Numbered from the stretch's first letter, positions 10,313-21,546 are shown. The stretch is DNA of 64,000 nucleotides from Brassica napus (GCF_020379485.1 NC_063438.1:8446335-8510334); one strand, 5' to 3'. The notes: generated by a model not told the origin, from the letters alone. A program made the numbers and translations.

Positions 10313-10843
10313 TCTATAAATTAATAATGTTGAAACTTTAAAATTTATTAATTTATAGAGATATTAATTTACAAAAGTTTTTTTATTTAGATTTTTATTT
10401 TAAGATATATTTATTCTAAGATAGAAAAATAGTTGATTTTAGTGTATAGACATTAATTCTCATTTTTTAAAATTTGACATTTATATTAATTTTATTATAT
10501 TATTTGGTCTATATATATATATTGTATAGAACTTAAATGTGGTTTTAGGTATACTATTACTAATCTCATCAAAAATATATTAGTATAAAAAAATATTTAA
10601 TTTCATTGTGAATATAATACAAACAATATAATAATAGTTTTTACTTATATAAATTTAGTATACATACAAATATTAATTTATAAACTTAATGGAACCATAT
10701 ATTTACATAAAATTTTTATACAAAGTTATTATCTTTATTTATCGATTTGTGTAAAATTTTGAACCAGTCCAAATAGAACCCACGAATTTATTAATTTATA
10801 GAAATTATTAATTTTTGAATATTAACTTATAAGATTTCTACTG
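10313..10843. mobile_element. Emigrant/LEMI-like (pogo-type) MITE
   Basis: The left end is CAGTAGAACCTCTATAAATT and the right end is an imperfect inverse of it (..TTATAAGATTTCTACTG). TA dinucleotides lie at both sides (10311-10312 and 10844-10845), the expected target duplication for Tc1/mariner-pogo elements. The terminus closely resembles that of the Arabidopsis Emigrant MITE family. The element is 531 bp and non-coding. Subterminal words such as TAAATTAATA are repeated inside both ends. Confidence 0.82.
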
Positions 10844-11580
10844 TAAATGGTAAAATACACATCAAAGAATAAAGCTCCAAATAGAGAGGCGGAACGAAGG
10901 TGGAGATTAACTTACACACTTAGGTAGATCCATAATAAAAAAAAATATGTAACATAAATGAAGATTTAATGTTGTTCGTAAGAAAATGAAGATTTTATAT
11001 TTAAATTTATTGTAGGTTCACATTATGCAGCTAACTATATATGATGAATTATATTATATATTTATTGAAGACCAAAGAGTGGAAAGGACAATCATATTGT
11101 TAACGAACATAAATTCTAAATATATAAAGATCAAAAACTTAGATTAATTAGTCATATATCATATGACAAAAAATATTAGTCATATACCATATAATTTTAA
11201 AATTAATTAAAACATGTAGAAAAATTAGTAATTGTCATAACACCATTAACAAGATTTTGCTTTAACAATTATATAAATACTATTTCAAATAAAAATAAAA
11301 ATTAACAAAAAAATAAAATACAAAAGAATATACATCATACCACGTATAAGGTCATCGATCTAAAATAAAATCAAACTAACTGTTCACATAGTGTGTTATT
11401 TATGCTACTTATTTTTTAGTTTCAAAAATTATAATCTTATTGTGTAATATGTAAATATATATATGATACTTAGTAAATAATTAACAATCCTACTCCAAAT
11501 TTACTGTAAAAATAACAAAAAATAAAGAAAATTATTTAACGGGTAAAACTTTTTAAAATTACAAACTCAAAAAAAAATTT
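10844..11580. other. AT-rich DNA, nothing recognised
   Basis: Sequence with many TATA/ATAT and poly-A tracts. The right part probably belongs to the Helitron whose 3' end is at 11652. No frame longer than about 60 codons is convincing. Confidence 0.4.
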
Positions 11581-11626
11581 TACATTTTTGTCAAATAATA
11601 AGTTAACAATTTAAAATATATAAACC

Positions 11627-11652
11627 CGCGCGTAGCGCATAAAAAACTCTAG
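11627..11652 (+). mobile_element. Helitron 3' terminus
   Basis: An ACCCGCGCGTAGCGC hairpin region (stem GCGC, loop GTA) is followed by a short A-rich spacer and CTCTAG, then T. This is the usual Helitron 3' end of Brassicaceae. The outer stem bases are mutated (CCCGCG against GCGCAT), suggesting an old copy. The 5' end was not located, so the length is unknown. Confidence 0.7.
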
Positions 11653-11770
11653 TATACATAATATGACACTTTCCTCTCTTTTGAAAGTGTCTACATATGC
11701 ATTTTTTAATGATAGTGACGTCCGCGTACATTTAGTTTTTTTGGGCGACTGATTTGTTTGGTTTGAGTCT

Positions 11771-11848
11771 AAGGAAATAATTGTTGGTCAGTTCTCAGTG
11801 TTTGGTTCGATAAATAAGGAAATAATTGTTGGTCAGTTCTCAGTGTTG
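11771..11848. repeat. Short tandem duplication (45-bp period)
   Basis: The words AAGGAAATAATTGTTGGTCA and GTTCTCAGTGTT occur in that order at 11771 and again at 11816, separated by a TTTGGTTCGATAAAT linker. It is a simple local duplication. Confidence 0.8.
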
Positions 11849-13955
11849 GTATGATTGAAAAGAAAAACATGAAACCGCAGTGTTTTCTACTTTAGTTGAC
11901 TGGGGCGTCATCGCTTTCCCTCTTCCACAGATGAACTCACCGTCTCCGTTTTTCTAAATCTTCAAAGTTTCTGTTCTCATCTCTTCACATTCCCTGAAGT
12001 TGAATGATTCGTAAATTAGGAAATACTGATAACCACCTTAAACTCTGTAACGATCCTGACCTCTTTGTTTCTTCTCTTTCCCGTCAAATCTATAAATAAG
12101 GGATGGTTGAGATATGGCTGCGATAGACTATGGATTTGATCCACTTTTATCCATGGTTTATAAGTATTTTTACTACTATTTATTATATTATAGAGTCTAA
12201 TTATAGGATCATGAGTGATTTGGAAGAAAATGATGATTTTGGAGCATTTTGGAGATATTTGGATAAGCATCCGAGATGACCATCAGCACGATCTTAGGTC
12301 GACATTGAAGAGGAATAATCGATCGATGTTCACATCATTACATTGATCGACAGCGAAACGCGCAGAAAGCCCTTTGGTCTCAGCCGACTTAGAGCCCAAG
12401 TCTTCACCAATTTACAATATTACCTCTGACGCGAGTTTTAACCTAATTATATAGCTTTGCCAACATGTTAGAGATAAAGTTGCTTTCTTGTTTTACTATT
12501 TCATAGCAAAGGTTTTTAAGATTTTTAGTAGTTGGAGAGAAGATCCAAAGATATTTGTGATTGGAACTCCGTTGATATCTATTTATTTATCTATGCAGTT
12601 TTTATACCTATTGCTGTTATGAATGCTTAGCCATGTCTGAGTAGCTATATTTGTTAGATTTAGGGTGTCATAGTTATGAGGGATTAGCCCAACTATAGAT
12701 TGCTAATTGTGATACTCATCTTTAGGATTGTCATTAATGCCTGCTTCTAGATTAGCTACCTAGAACTTGCCCTAGGAGTTGTAGACAAAGCGATAGCTTG
12801 CATCTCACCCTAAATCCATCCTAACTGAGCTAAGATTGTTAGAGTAAGGCGAGAGCTGATCTAGAAGCTTGTGAGCACATTCAACCCGCACATTAATGCT
12901 TTGACCAAAGCATCGATCGATATTTTAATCAAATAATCGGTCGACGTTGCAACAAGTGTATTGATCGATATTCTTCTAGAATCATCGATCGACACTGGTC
13001 ATTAAAAAACCTAGAAAACAAGAGCCTAAATGTTTGTTTATAGTGTTGAGCTCTATAACATCATGCATACAACTTATTAGGCATCTGTAGGATAAATCCT
13101 AATTACCTGAATAAAAACCTTAAGTCGAGCTACTTTCAACTTATTAGGCATCTGTAGGATTATAATCCTACTCTATAATCTTGTTCATTTATACGTCATA
13201 TAGTGTTTTTTGTGAATGTGTACAATTAAGTTTTATAATACAATTAATTTTCCTGTATAATTAAGTGAATGTGTACAATTAATATATTTTTATGTGAGAG
13301 TGTACAAGTAAGTGCAATGGTAAAGGGCTTGTTTCTAGTCTTCTTAGTTTCTCGTCGTTCATTAACATTTGTATCATTTAAATTTAAACTTAAGTTTTTT
13401 TTTCAATGAGCGGCAATGTTGTAATAATATCATCCTCTTCGTATTAGGGTTTCTGATTTTCCTGCAAATATATCTCAAAGCCACCATTGATTTTAACATG
13501 CAATCTTCATTATATTTTGTATTTTACCTCCAGAAGTTACAAATATTTAAATATATTTATTTTTAACATGCAACTTCATTACTGTGTGACTCATGATTTA
13601 CTGTTTTTTTTATAACTGACTTATCTAAATGGGAGAAGAAAACATATGAAAAAAAATCAAAGATGAGATAGATTATGTTGTAGAGGGTTGAAGAACATTA
13701 ATTTTCTAAAATCATTTTCTATTTAAATAAAAGAAAGAACGAATGAATGAAGAAGAAAGTCAGGAAGAGAAGATGATTAGAAAATGTAACTTGGTTTGAT
13801 TTTATTGAGAACATCAAAGTAAACAACCAAAATAAACTGTTCTAGTAGCTGAAACTGCCATATTATGTAATAAAACTTAGAAATATCGTATGGTGTAAAA
13901 AACTCTTTAAAACAACTGTTTTTAATATATAGCAACTACATGATTTGTTATCTAA
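11849..13955. other. Gene-free region with clustered TCGATCGAY words and a short direct repeat
   Basis: Between 12297 and 12998 at least six variants of ATCGATCGAT/ATTGATCGACA/ATCGGTCGACGTT occur in two clusters (12297-12358 and 12909-12998). Such words are common in Brassica LTR-type repeats. At 13070 and 13136 a 25-bp word beginning CAACTTATTAGGCATCTGTA is repeated. No RT, integrase or other coding motif is seen, so this is probably a degraded LTR or solo LTR. From 13200 on it is AT-rich and featureless. Confidence 0.4.
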
Positions 13956-14100
13956 CACTACAAGAAAAAAGGTTTTTCTTAGCAGACGAAAACGCTATCT
14001 AACGATTGATAACGGTTTATGAAATGTTGTATCATCGCCCGTCATAATAGGTCAACACATTAGATAGCGGTTTTTTGCATTGCTATCTTATTGTTATATA
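13956..14100 (+). mobile_element. CACTA (En/Spm) transposon terminus, single end
   Basis: CACTACAAGAAAAAAGG at 13956-13972 matches the conserved CACTA terminal inverted repeat of plants. It is followed by subterminal repeats of GCTATCTAACG/AGATAGCGG type. No inverted partner (TTCTTGTAGTG) was found in the window, and no transposase. It is therefore a truncated element, or one whose other end was lost, possibly at the assembly gap. Confidence 0.72.
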
Positions 14101-15475
14101 TTATAGCTTTTTCTGTATGCAATTAAATATGTTTTAATTGCATATCTTTACTGTTATTATTTACATTAATTATTTATTTTAGATTAATTATTTAAAATTT
14201 ATTTATTTAAAATTTATTTATTTGTAGGTTTAATAATTAAAACATAATAAATTATTTTTTATTAACATTATAAATTACATTTGATAGAAGATAAGAATCG
14301 GTTACACTTAACACAACCAAATGTTTTAAAAATTAAATCTAATCTAACCTAATCTATCTTATTAAACTCAGGTACAAATTGGAGTGTTTGGAGACTTGAA
14401 TAGGACTATTAAAAAATTTGGAGTGTTTGGAAACATAAATTGTAGTCTTTTAAAAAAAAATTAATTTTGTTTGGAAACAAGATAGTAGTATTAAGAAAAA
14501 AAGTAATGGGCTTATGTTTTTAAGAAAATTAAAAGTCCATCATTTATAAAAAACTATCTATCTGGGCGAGATTTAAAATATACGAAAACGGGTCAATCTA
14601 ATCGCCTAAAACTTTTCTTTTTCTAAACTAACCATAAAACAAAATTTAAACTTTATACACATATTTCAAATCAAAATAATAGTTTAAGTTGATTTATATC
14701 AAATTGATTAAAAACTAATACATATATTCAAAAATGATTTTTACTAAACTATTTTTCAATAACCATTATACAAAATGTTGTCAATATATATAATAAAATA
14801 CATACAAACCCAATTTGAATACCAACTCAAATTATCGTTTTTATATTTCCTATTAAGTTTTTAATATAATATATGTATTATTTATATGATGATACGTATA
14901 AAATACTATTAATTATATGATTACTTATATGATGTACGTATAAATACAATTAATTATATGATGACAGTATACGATATATAATAATGAATAGGGATGAGAT
15001 TTCGGCCACCCATACGGTTTGTTCTGATCGGTTTTGTGTTTCGGGTTTTCGGAGTCAAAGATTTAAGCCCTCTTAGGATGTTTCTAAATTTTGGTTTGAG
15101 TTTGATTCGGATCTTTGCGGGTTTGGTTCGCGTTTGGATAACCATTTAAATTATTTTTAAAGTTTAAAAATCATTATCTATTTTAAATTTCTCAAAATCT
15201 ATAAATAAATAATATATTACCTATAAATTTGAATACACATAAATACCTAAGCTTAACATATCAATTGGTTGATTTAAATTTTGGATACGGAATCAATAAT
15301 TATTTTAAGTATTTTTGGTGATTTGAGTATACTTTAACTATTGCAGATATTTACTTTTGACTATCTATATATATATTTTCAAGTATTTAAAAACCAATTT
15401 AAAAGTATCATTCTTATGTTTTATATACGTTAAATCTAAAAATAATTAATATATCATATCAGTACTATAAATCTA
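14101..15475. other. AT-rich gene-free DNA
   Basis: No gene seen. 14990-15150 has a more GC-rich stretch with GGTTTTCGG/GGTTTGGTTCG words, likely an inverted relative of the CCGAA-rich repeat at 16.3-17.0 kb. Confidence 0.4.
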
Positions 15476-15575
15476 NNNNNNNNNNNNNNNNNNNNNNNNN
15501 NNNNNNNNNNNNNNNNNNNNNNNNNNNNNNNNNNNNNNNNNNNNNNNNNNNNNNNNNNNNNNNNNNNNNNNNNNN
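15476..15575. other. Assembly gap of 100 N
   Basis: Exactly 100 undetermined bases, the usual placeholder for a scaffold gap of unknown size. Elements at either side may be incomplete. Confidence 1.
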
Positions 15576-15894
15576 ATAGACCACACATGCTTTTGGAGAC
15601 AAGACACAAAGAGTTGAGTTCAGGGTTCTAAAGATGAGGAGCCTTGCGTCTAAACACATTTTTCTTAGCACACAAGCAGCATTGTCGTAATACCTTAATA
15701 GTATGAGAGAGAGAGATTTGTGATAATACTTTAAAGAATGAAAAGAGAATGTTTGTATTTTAAGACTTTGGGTATCTCCTATATTATACAGTCGATTTAT
15801 TCTCATATTAATGATTTTAATATTTTGCACAATAAGTAATAAAATCGTCTAAAGAAAGATATTAAATGTGTATTGTCAAAAAATGATTTGCATA

Positions 15895-16310
15895 TGATAT
15901 GATTTTAACTGCGCAAGTAATCCATATTAGAAAGGTAAGTTATTAAAAACAAACAACCTAATTAGAAACATTAAAATATTTTGTAAGCAATATAATAATA
16001 TGATAATCAACATGCGCAAGTTTACCGTTTGAATAATAAGAAAAGTTTTTTAATATTGTCTTAATTCTAAATCTTGCCCAAGGGTAAACTAAATCGATAA
16101 AATTTAATGTATTCAACTTGCGCAAGTAATCCATATTCTGAATAAGTGATTTGCATATTTAATGATTTCAACTTGCGCAAGTAATCTATATTAGAAAGGT
16201 AAGTTATTAAAAACAAATTTTGTCAATAAGTTATTTGCATATTTTAATGATTTCAACTTACGCAAGTAATCTATATTAGAAAGGTAAGTTATTAAAACAA
16301 ACAACCTAAT
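15895..16310. repeat. Degenerate repeat built on a CTTGCGCAAG palindrome
   Basis: The phrase AACTTGCGCAAGTAATC followed by TATATTAGAAAGGTAAGTTA occurs near 15907, 16117, 16171 and 16257 with changes, mostly preceded by TTTGCATAT..ATGATT. ACTTGCGCAAGT is itself palindromic. Spacing is irregular (about 55 to 210 bp). There is no coding potential. Confidence 0.7.
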
Positions 16311-16313
16311 TAG

Positions 16314-17000
16314 TAGGGTGGGCACTTTATCCGATATCCGAAGTGGCACCCGAACCCGATCCGAAAAATACGAACTGAAATCCGAACCGAAGTAGCAAAA
16401 TACCCGAACGGGTATTGAATAAGGAGAGATTGGATACCCGAACCCGAACGGATATACCCGAACCCGAATGGATATCCCAAGATAACCGAACATATGTATA
16501 ATTAACCTTATATTTTTAGTTTACATCTCTCATTTTATATAAAATATTTATATTGATACTACACATACTTTAAGTTCATATGATATACATACAATTACGA
16601 AAAAAATGATTTGCTACTCACTTAAAATGCATGTCAAGTTTTTTATTAAAAAATTAACAAAAAGTTACATCCGAAATTTAAAAAAAATAACTAAATTAAT
16701 GCCTTTTTAGTTTTAAAAATGTTATGTCCAAATCTATTAACTATTCAATCTATTAAAAATAAAAAAGTTAACTGAAAGTTATATTTTTAAATATAAGAAA
16801 CTTGAGAAATAAAAATTTTAATTTTTTCAAAATCTAAATATCCGAACCATATCCGAAATAACCGAATCCGAACTAAAAATACCCGAACCCGACCCGAAGT
16901 ACAGAAATACCCGAACGGTTTCTACACCTCTATACTGAAATACCTGAAAATCCGAAATACCCGACCCAACCCGAACGGGTACCCAAGGCTAAACTAAATC
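16314..17000. repeat. Paired CCGAA-rich dispersed repeats
   Basis: Two blocks (about 16314-16490 and 16835-16990) are made of ACCCGAAC/ATCCGAAC/CCCGAACGGGTA words, separated by an AT-rich stretch. Such sequences are common Brassicaceae dispersed repeats. Related words occur at 15.0 kb and 28.0-28.3 kb in inverse sense. They produce fortuitous reading frames but no recognisable protein. Confidence 0.6.
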
Positions 17001-17210
17001 GATAATTATTATCCCTAGCTATATATGGGCTTAACGAAATCGACAATAGTTTTGGGCTTGTCTACATAAGCAATTGATTAAAATAAATGAAAAAGAAAAA
17101 TTCAAAAAAACCAGCCAATAGAATTATAACGTTTTTCCTGAGAAGCTCTATATGAGTGCCACCTCAGCAGAAATCACTAAAGTGACTTCTCTTTTATGTA
17201 TAGGGGGACT

Positions 17211-17515
17211 TTTGTGTTTTCTCGATTCAAAGAACATCTTTTTGCGATCATTTCTCTGTTTAATTCATTAAATACTCACTAAATATTTTAGATGTTAGAG
17301 AAACGAAATTAATTGACAAGATATTTTCTCTCCTAAAATCATGCATTTAAAACTTAATATATATGGTGAGACTTGTCAACCAAAATTCTGGTGCAATCTA
17401 TTCACGAGATGTTCTCCTTTAGCTTTATTAACAAGATATTCCAAAAATATTACCTTATAAGTATAAGATTTATTGAGAATTTATTAAAGAATATTCTACT
17501 TCTTAGCTTATCATG
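17211..17515 (+). repeat. 300-bp direct repeat, copy 1
   Basis: This copy matches 18411-18717 closely over about 305 bp (for example TTTAATTCATTAAATACTCA and CACGAGATGTTCTC in the same order). It begins at TTTGTGTTT and ends at CTTATCATG. Confidence 0.85.
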
Positions 17516-18410
17516 CAAGCTAAATCAATGAGAAACGTCTACCAATTTACTATAAATAAGACATTCACAGTAGAAGAAACGAAATAATTGAACTTTGTAT
17601 TCTGAACTTTTAATGTTAATAATGTTCTGAACTTTTTTCTTCTTCTTATTTTAGAACATTAAGCTTTTATATTTCATGAGAGCTGATTTTTCTTTGGTTT
17701 ATATGCAGATACTCTATATGACGATTTCTCCACTGAAGCTATATATGATTTGATTGTACACCTCTTTGATATATAATTTCGATAACATCTTTGTTCCTCA
17801 ATCTGGTAAAAAAATTTTACTCAATTTGATAACATCTCTCAGCTAAATCATTTCAATAGCATCTTTTTGTGCTGCGAATATTTTTTTTTTTTTATTTGTA
17901 GATTTATATTATTGTTTAGAATTATAAGCTTATATATACACATATTTGTTTTTTGGTTTGCTGATTGTGATTTTTTTTATATTTTTTTCAGAGATGATTT
18001 GAGAGAAGTGGTCATATTTCATACCTCTAAGAGTTCACCATTCCGATCCTGCAAAAGATGTGCACTTAGAATGGTATTTTCTCTACTGTACATCAAAATT
18101 GGATAATCAATTATTTTTAAAATATCTATAGTAGAATGGTATTTCTCTACTGAAATAATATCTTATTTCCTAATCTCATGCTTTAATATTTAAACTTTAA
18201 GGACAAGATTTGTTAATTAAATCATTAGTGTAAACTACTCCCGAGATATTCTCTTTTTTATATTTAAAATGTAATTTTAGTAACAATATATTCCATAAAT
18301 AATCCTAACTTATAGGTAGATACATTTTTAAAATTAATTTGAGAACATTCTATTACATAGCTTATTGTGAAAGCTAAATATTTTAGTAAAGTCTAGCATT
18401 TTACTTATCT
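17516..18410. other. Interior between direct repeats, with a diverged third copy
   Basis: No gene recognised. Around 18200-18395 the same landmarks appear in diverged form (ACAAGATTTGTTAA, CCGAGATATTCTC, AACATTCTATTACATAGCTTATTGTGAAAGC with many changes). The array therefore appears to be three tandem copies of unequal age. Confidence 0.55.
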
Positions 18411-18717
18411 TTTGTGTTTGCTCGATTCAAATAACATCTTTTTGAGATCATTTCTCTGTTTAATTCATTAAATACTCACTAAATATTTTAGATGTCAGAG
18501 AAACGAAATTAATTGACAAGATATTTTCTCTCCTAAAATCATGCATTTAAATCTTAATATTTATGGTGAGACTTGTCAACCAAAACTCTGGTACAATCTA
18601 TTCACGAGATGTTCTCATTTAGCTTTATTAACAAGATATTCCAAAAATAATATTACCTTATAAGTATAAGATATATTGAGAATTTATTAAAGAATATTTA
18701 CTTCTTAGCTTATCATG
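18411..18717 (+). repeat. 300-bp direct repeat, copy 2
   Basis: This copy differs from 17211-17515 by scattered substitutions and a few-base indels (one adds AAT near CCAAAAATAATATTACC). The pair could be tandem duplicates or terminal repeats of a small element. No primer-binding site was seen beside copy 1. Confidence 0.85.
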
Positions 18718-20060
18718 TTTTTATCAAAAGAAAACGTCAGTAGATCATATTAATTTTTACATGTTCTTTCAGACTTGAGTTTATCAGAAGATCAAATTAA
18801 GAGTTTATCTTTGGCGGAGATTGAATCAATCATGCGTTTGAACGGAAGCTCATTTACATTGTTTAAGTTTTGAAACGTGTTATCAATAGTATACTCTTCT
18901 ATTGGTTAAGATGTGGCTTTTGTTAGATTTTCTATTAATTAATTTTTTTTGTTTTACTTTTGTGGAATTCGCGATATTGTAATGTAGTAAATCAATAATA
19001 AAGACATTTTTCTCACTATTAATAGGTGAGAGAGAGAGGGCGGGAGAGAGAGGGAGAGAGGGAGGAGCGAGAGAAGAGAGAAGGGAGGGAGAGGGAGGGA
19101 GGGAGGAGGAGGAGGAGAGGGAGAGAGAGTGGGAGAGAGGGAGAGAGAGAGATTAGTGTTTACGGTATATCCAAAAATTTTGAGTTTATTGTTTATGATT
19201 TATCCGGTAAAGCCAAAGGGTTAGAGTATACTTAAGGGTTTAGGTTTACCAAGAGTTTAGAGTTTAAAAATTAATGAATATAATTTGTATATTTTACAAT
19301 AAAAAAATAAAAACTAACAGCAAAGTAGATTGCATTATATCTTGAATTAAATAATGTTAAGAAGATTTATAGTTTTCAACCACAAATAATGAATCATAAC
19401 TATGTGATTATTATACATATAATATATATTATGCATATACATGTCATTGTATGTAAAAATTAACTAACCATGTAAAATTAAACTAATCATAATATTAATA
19501 TCCGCCATATGCGATAAAATATCCGCATATGCGATACAATATCCGCAGTCACTCCATAGAGAGCTGGATATTTAATTGCCGAGTTAATAGTTTTGATAAG
19601 CTGACAGAGTCTGATTCGAAAATCACCGACTGCAATTCGTATCTTCTCTCTGCTCAACCCATTTCTAACATTATTTATTCCATATTTATTACATATTTTG
19701 AACTTTTTATTCTATATTTTGAATTTTTTATGTCCTTAATTACATTCTGAAATGGTAAAGGAGGGTTCAATGGGAATGTAGTGATATATAAAATATGTTA
19801 CCTCTGAAACTATACACTATTTATTCCAGATTTTGAAAATAAAATATCTTCTTAAACATACAAATTATTTTAGAACGTTGCAATTATACGTACACACAAT
19901 AATACCTTTTGATACTGAAATTACTTTGTTCCATCTCGTCCATGTAAAATATTGAATACCAACATTTTTTTGTACCTGATGCTTTCTCCCAAGGGCGGTG
20001 GTATTATGATATAAAATTCGTTACTATGTACTACTTAGTTAATAATTTGAATATGTTTAT
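18718..20060. other. AT-rich gene-free DNA before the Helitron end
   Basis: Apart from the GA tract, the only local feature is a threefold ATATCCGC..ATATGCGATA word at 19498-19547. The right part probably is the body of the Helitron ending at 20090. Confidence 0.4.
19025..19155 (+). repeat. GA-rich low-complexity tract
   Basis: About 130 bp made almost only of G and A (GAGAGAGAGGG, GGGAGGGAGGAGGAGG and similar). It gives a fortuitous Arg/Glu/Gly frame. It is flanked by AT-rich DNA. Confidence 0.9.
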
Positions 20061-20090
20061 GTTCGCACAGGGTGCGGACCGGCCACCTAG
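20061..20090 (+). mobile_element. Helitron 3' terminus upstream of the proteasome gene
   Basis: A hairpin GTTCGCAC-AGG-GTGCGGAC (8-bp stem with one wobble) is followed by CGGCCACCTAG and then T. This is a typical Helitron 3' end with CTAG at 20087-20090. Its 5' end is not assigned. It sits about 200 bp upstream of the likely transcription start of PAC2 and so borders the promoter. Confidence 0.72.
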
Positions 20091-20243
20091 TGTAATATAT
20101 AAAACTCCGAAAATGGTTAAATTTTTTAATATTTAGACCCAAAAAATTCAGAACTGTGACCTAGCGAAAAATAATAGAATACCGAGGAGGATGTTCGTGT
20201 GTATCTGAAACGAGTATGTGGGCTTTACTTGGCATTAATGTAG

Positions 20244-20249
20244 TGGGCC
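20244..20249 (+). promoter_or_regulatory. Site II-type element (TGGGCC) in the PAC2 promoter
   Basis: TGGGCC within AGTGGGCCGAAAA, about 100 bp upstream of the likely transcript start. Site II elements bind TCP factors and are common in plant housekeeping promoters. Function here is inferred from motif and position only. Confidence 0.45.
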
Positions 20250-20394
20250 GAAAATTGAGAAGTCCAGTAAATAAGTTATTTATTTTTCTTGTTGAACAAG
20301 CTCGCCGTGCCTTCCTTGTATAGAGCAGAGGAAGTTGTAAGCGAAATCAAGGAATCGAGAACCCAGAAGAAGAGTGAGAGGAAAGTTTCTTCAG

Positions 20395-20782
20395 GTAGTT
20401 TACTTGTTAATCGAATCCGTTAATTTTCCTTTTGTTCTTGTTCCTCAGTATCTTTGAAATCTGATTCATTAGTTCCGTCCCCATGGATCAGTTTTCTTCA
20501 GAAGTGACTAAAATCTGGATAATTCGTTAATATTAGTTTCTCTGTTGATTTTGATTTATCTTGGCATCACTAGTTCAATACCTGTGTGTTAATGAATGAG
20601 CCTGAGAAAGTGAAGAGTTTTATGAATTTTTCGTTTAATCAGTGTTCAGGGATTCACTTGTGGCTTTTTTGTGTGATGCTAAGATAGTGTAGAACAATGA
20701 CTTAGGCGCGCTTAGAATGAATAAAGATGAAGACTTTCATTGTCATAATTTGTTGGGCGTTTTTGTCTTTTCTCCAATGCAG
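20395..20782 (+). other. 5'UTR intron of PAC2
   Basis: Donor TCAG|GTAGTT at 20395 and acceptor CAATGCAG ending at 20782, 11 bases before the ATG. The intron is T-rich (388 bp). The upstream non-coding exon probably begins around 20310-20330. Confidence 0.75.
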
Positions 20783-20793
20783 CTGTTTCCAAC

Positions 20794-21546
20794 ATGTCTC
20801 GGAGGTATGACAGTCGCACCACCATCTTCTCACCGGAAGGTCGTCTCTACCAAGTTGAGTACGCTATGGAAGCCATTGGCAACGCTGGCTCCGCTATTGG
20901 AATCTTGGCCAAAGACGGAGTTGTCTTGATTGGTGAAAAGAAAGTCACCTCTAAGCTTCTTCAAACCTCCACATCCGCTGAGAAAATGTACAAGATCGAT
21001 GACCACGTGGCCTGTGCTGTCGCTGGCATCATGTCTGACGCCAACATTCTGATCAACACCGCTCGAGTCCAAGCTCAGCGTTACACCTTCATGTACCAAG
21101 AGCCTATGCCGGTTGAGCAGCTGGTTCAGTCTCTATGTGATACCAAGCAAGGGTACACACAGTTTGGTGGTCTTCGTCCCTTTGGAGTTTCTTTTCTTTT
21201 TGCAGGATGGGACAAGAACCATGGGTTTCAACTCTATATGAGTGACCCTAGTGGGAACTACGGTGGATGGAAAGCTGCAGCCGTTGGTGCGAATAATCAA
21301 GCTGCCCAGTCTATTCTTAAGCAAGACTATAAGGATGATGCGTCAAGGGAAGAGGTGGTTGAGCTGGCTCTCAAGGTTTTGAGCAAGACCATGGACAGCA
21401 CGAGCTTGACATCTGAGAAGCTCGAGCTTGCTGAGGTGTTTCTGACTCCATCAGGGAGTGTTCAGTACCATGTTCACTCGCCTGAGTCTCTCACTAAGCT
21501 TTTGGTGAAGCATGGTGTGACCCAACCAGCTGCAGAAACTTCCTAA
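20794..21546 (+). CDS. PAC2: 20S proteasome subunit alpha type-4 (PAC1/PAC2)
   Basis: 250 residues in one coding exon. It is a structural alpha subunit of the 20S proteasome, part of the outer heptameric ring that gates access to the proteolytic chamber and docks the 19S cap in cytosol and nucleus. The N-terminus has the alpha-subunit signature at residues 4-23 (YDSRTTIFSPEG, then YQVEYA). It is followed by the Ntn-hydrolase fold blocks AIGILAKDGVVL, GIMSDANILI, RPFGVSFLFAGWD and GANNQAAQ. Alpha subunits lack the catalytic Thr. Length equals the usual 250 for plant alpha-4. The ATG at 20794 begins MSRRYDSRT, as expected. The neighbours (ATXR3, then formin FH3) match Arabidopsis At4g15165-At4g15180-At4g15200, so by synteny this is PAC2 and not the chromosome-3 paralogue PAC1. 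I recall the Arabidopsis PAC2 model as shorter than 250; this copy is complete. Confidence 0.97.
   Translation: MSRRYDSRTTIFSPEGRLYQVEYAMEAIGNAGSAIGILAKDGVVLIGEKKVTSKLLQTSTSAEKMYKIDDHVACAVAGIMSDANILINTARVQAQRYTFMYQEPMPVEQLVQSLCDTKQGYTQFGGLRPFGVSFLFAGWDKNHGFQLYMSDPSGNYGGWKAAAVGANNQAAQSILKQDYKDDASREEVVELALKVLSKTMDSTSLTSEKLELAEVFLTPSGSVQYHVHSPESLTKLLVKHGVTQPAAETS

Noticed and set aside
12016..12270. Minus-strand frame of 84 codons
   Set aside because: AT-driven composition, no motif, no splice or promoter context.
15465..15830. Minus-strand frame of 121 codons
   Set aside because: It reads through the 100-N gap and has no known motif.
16191..16493. Minus-strand frame of 100 codons
   Set aside because: It is a by-product of the CCGAA-rich repeat (GFGYP-type periodic peptide).
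19026..19235. Arg/Glu/Gly-rich frame of 69 codons
   Set aside because: It is produced by the GA-rich low-complexity tract.
19011..20090. 5' boundary of the Helitron at TCTCACTATTAATAGG (19011)
   Set aside because: The base before it is T and not A, and the word is not a known terminus; the boundary was left open.
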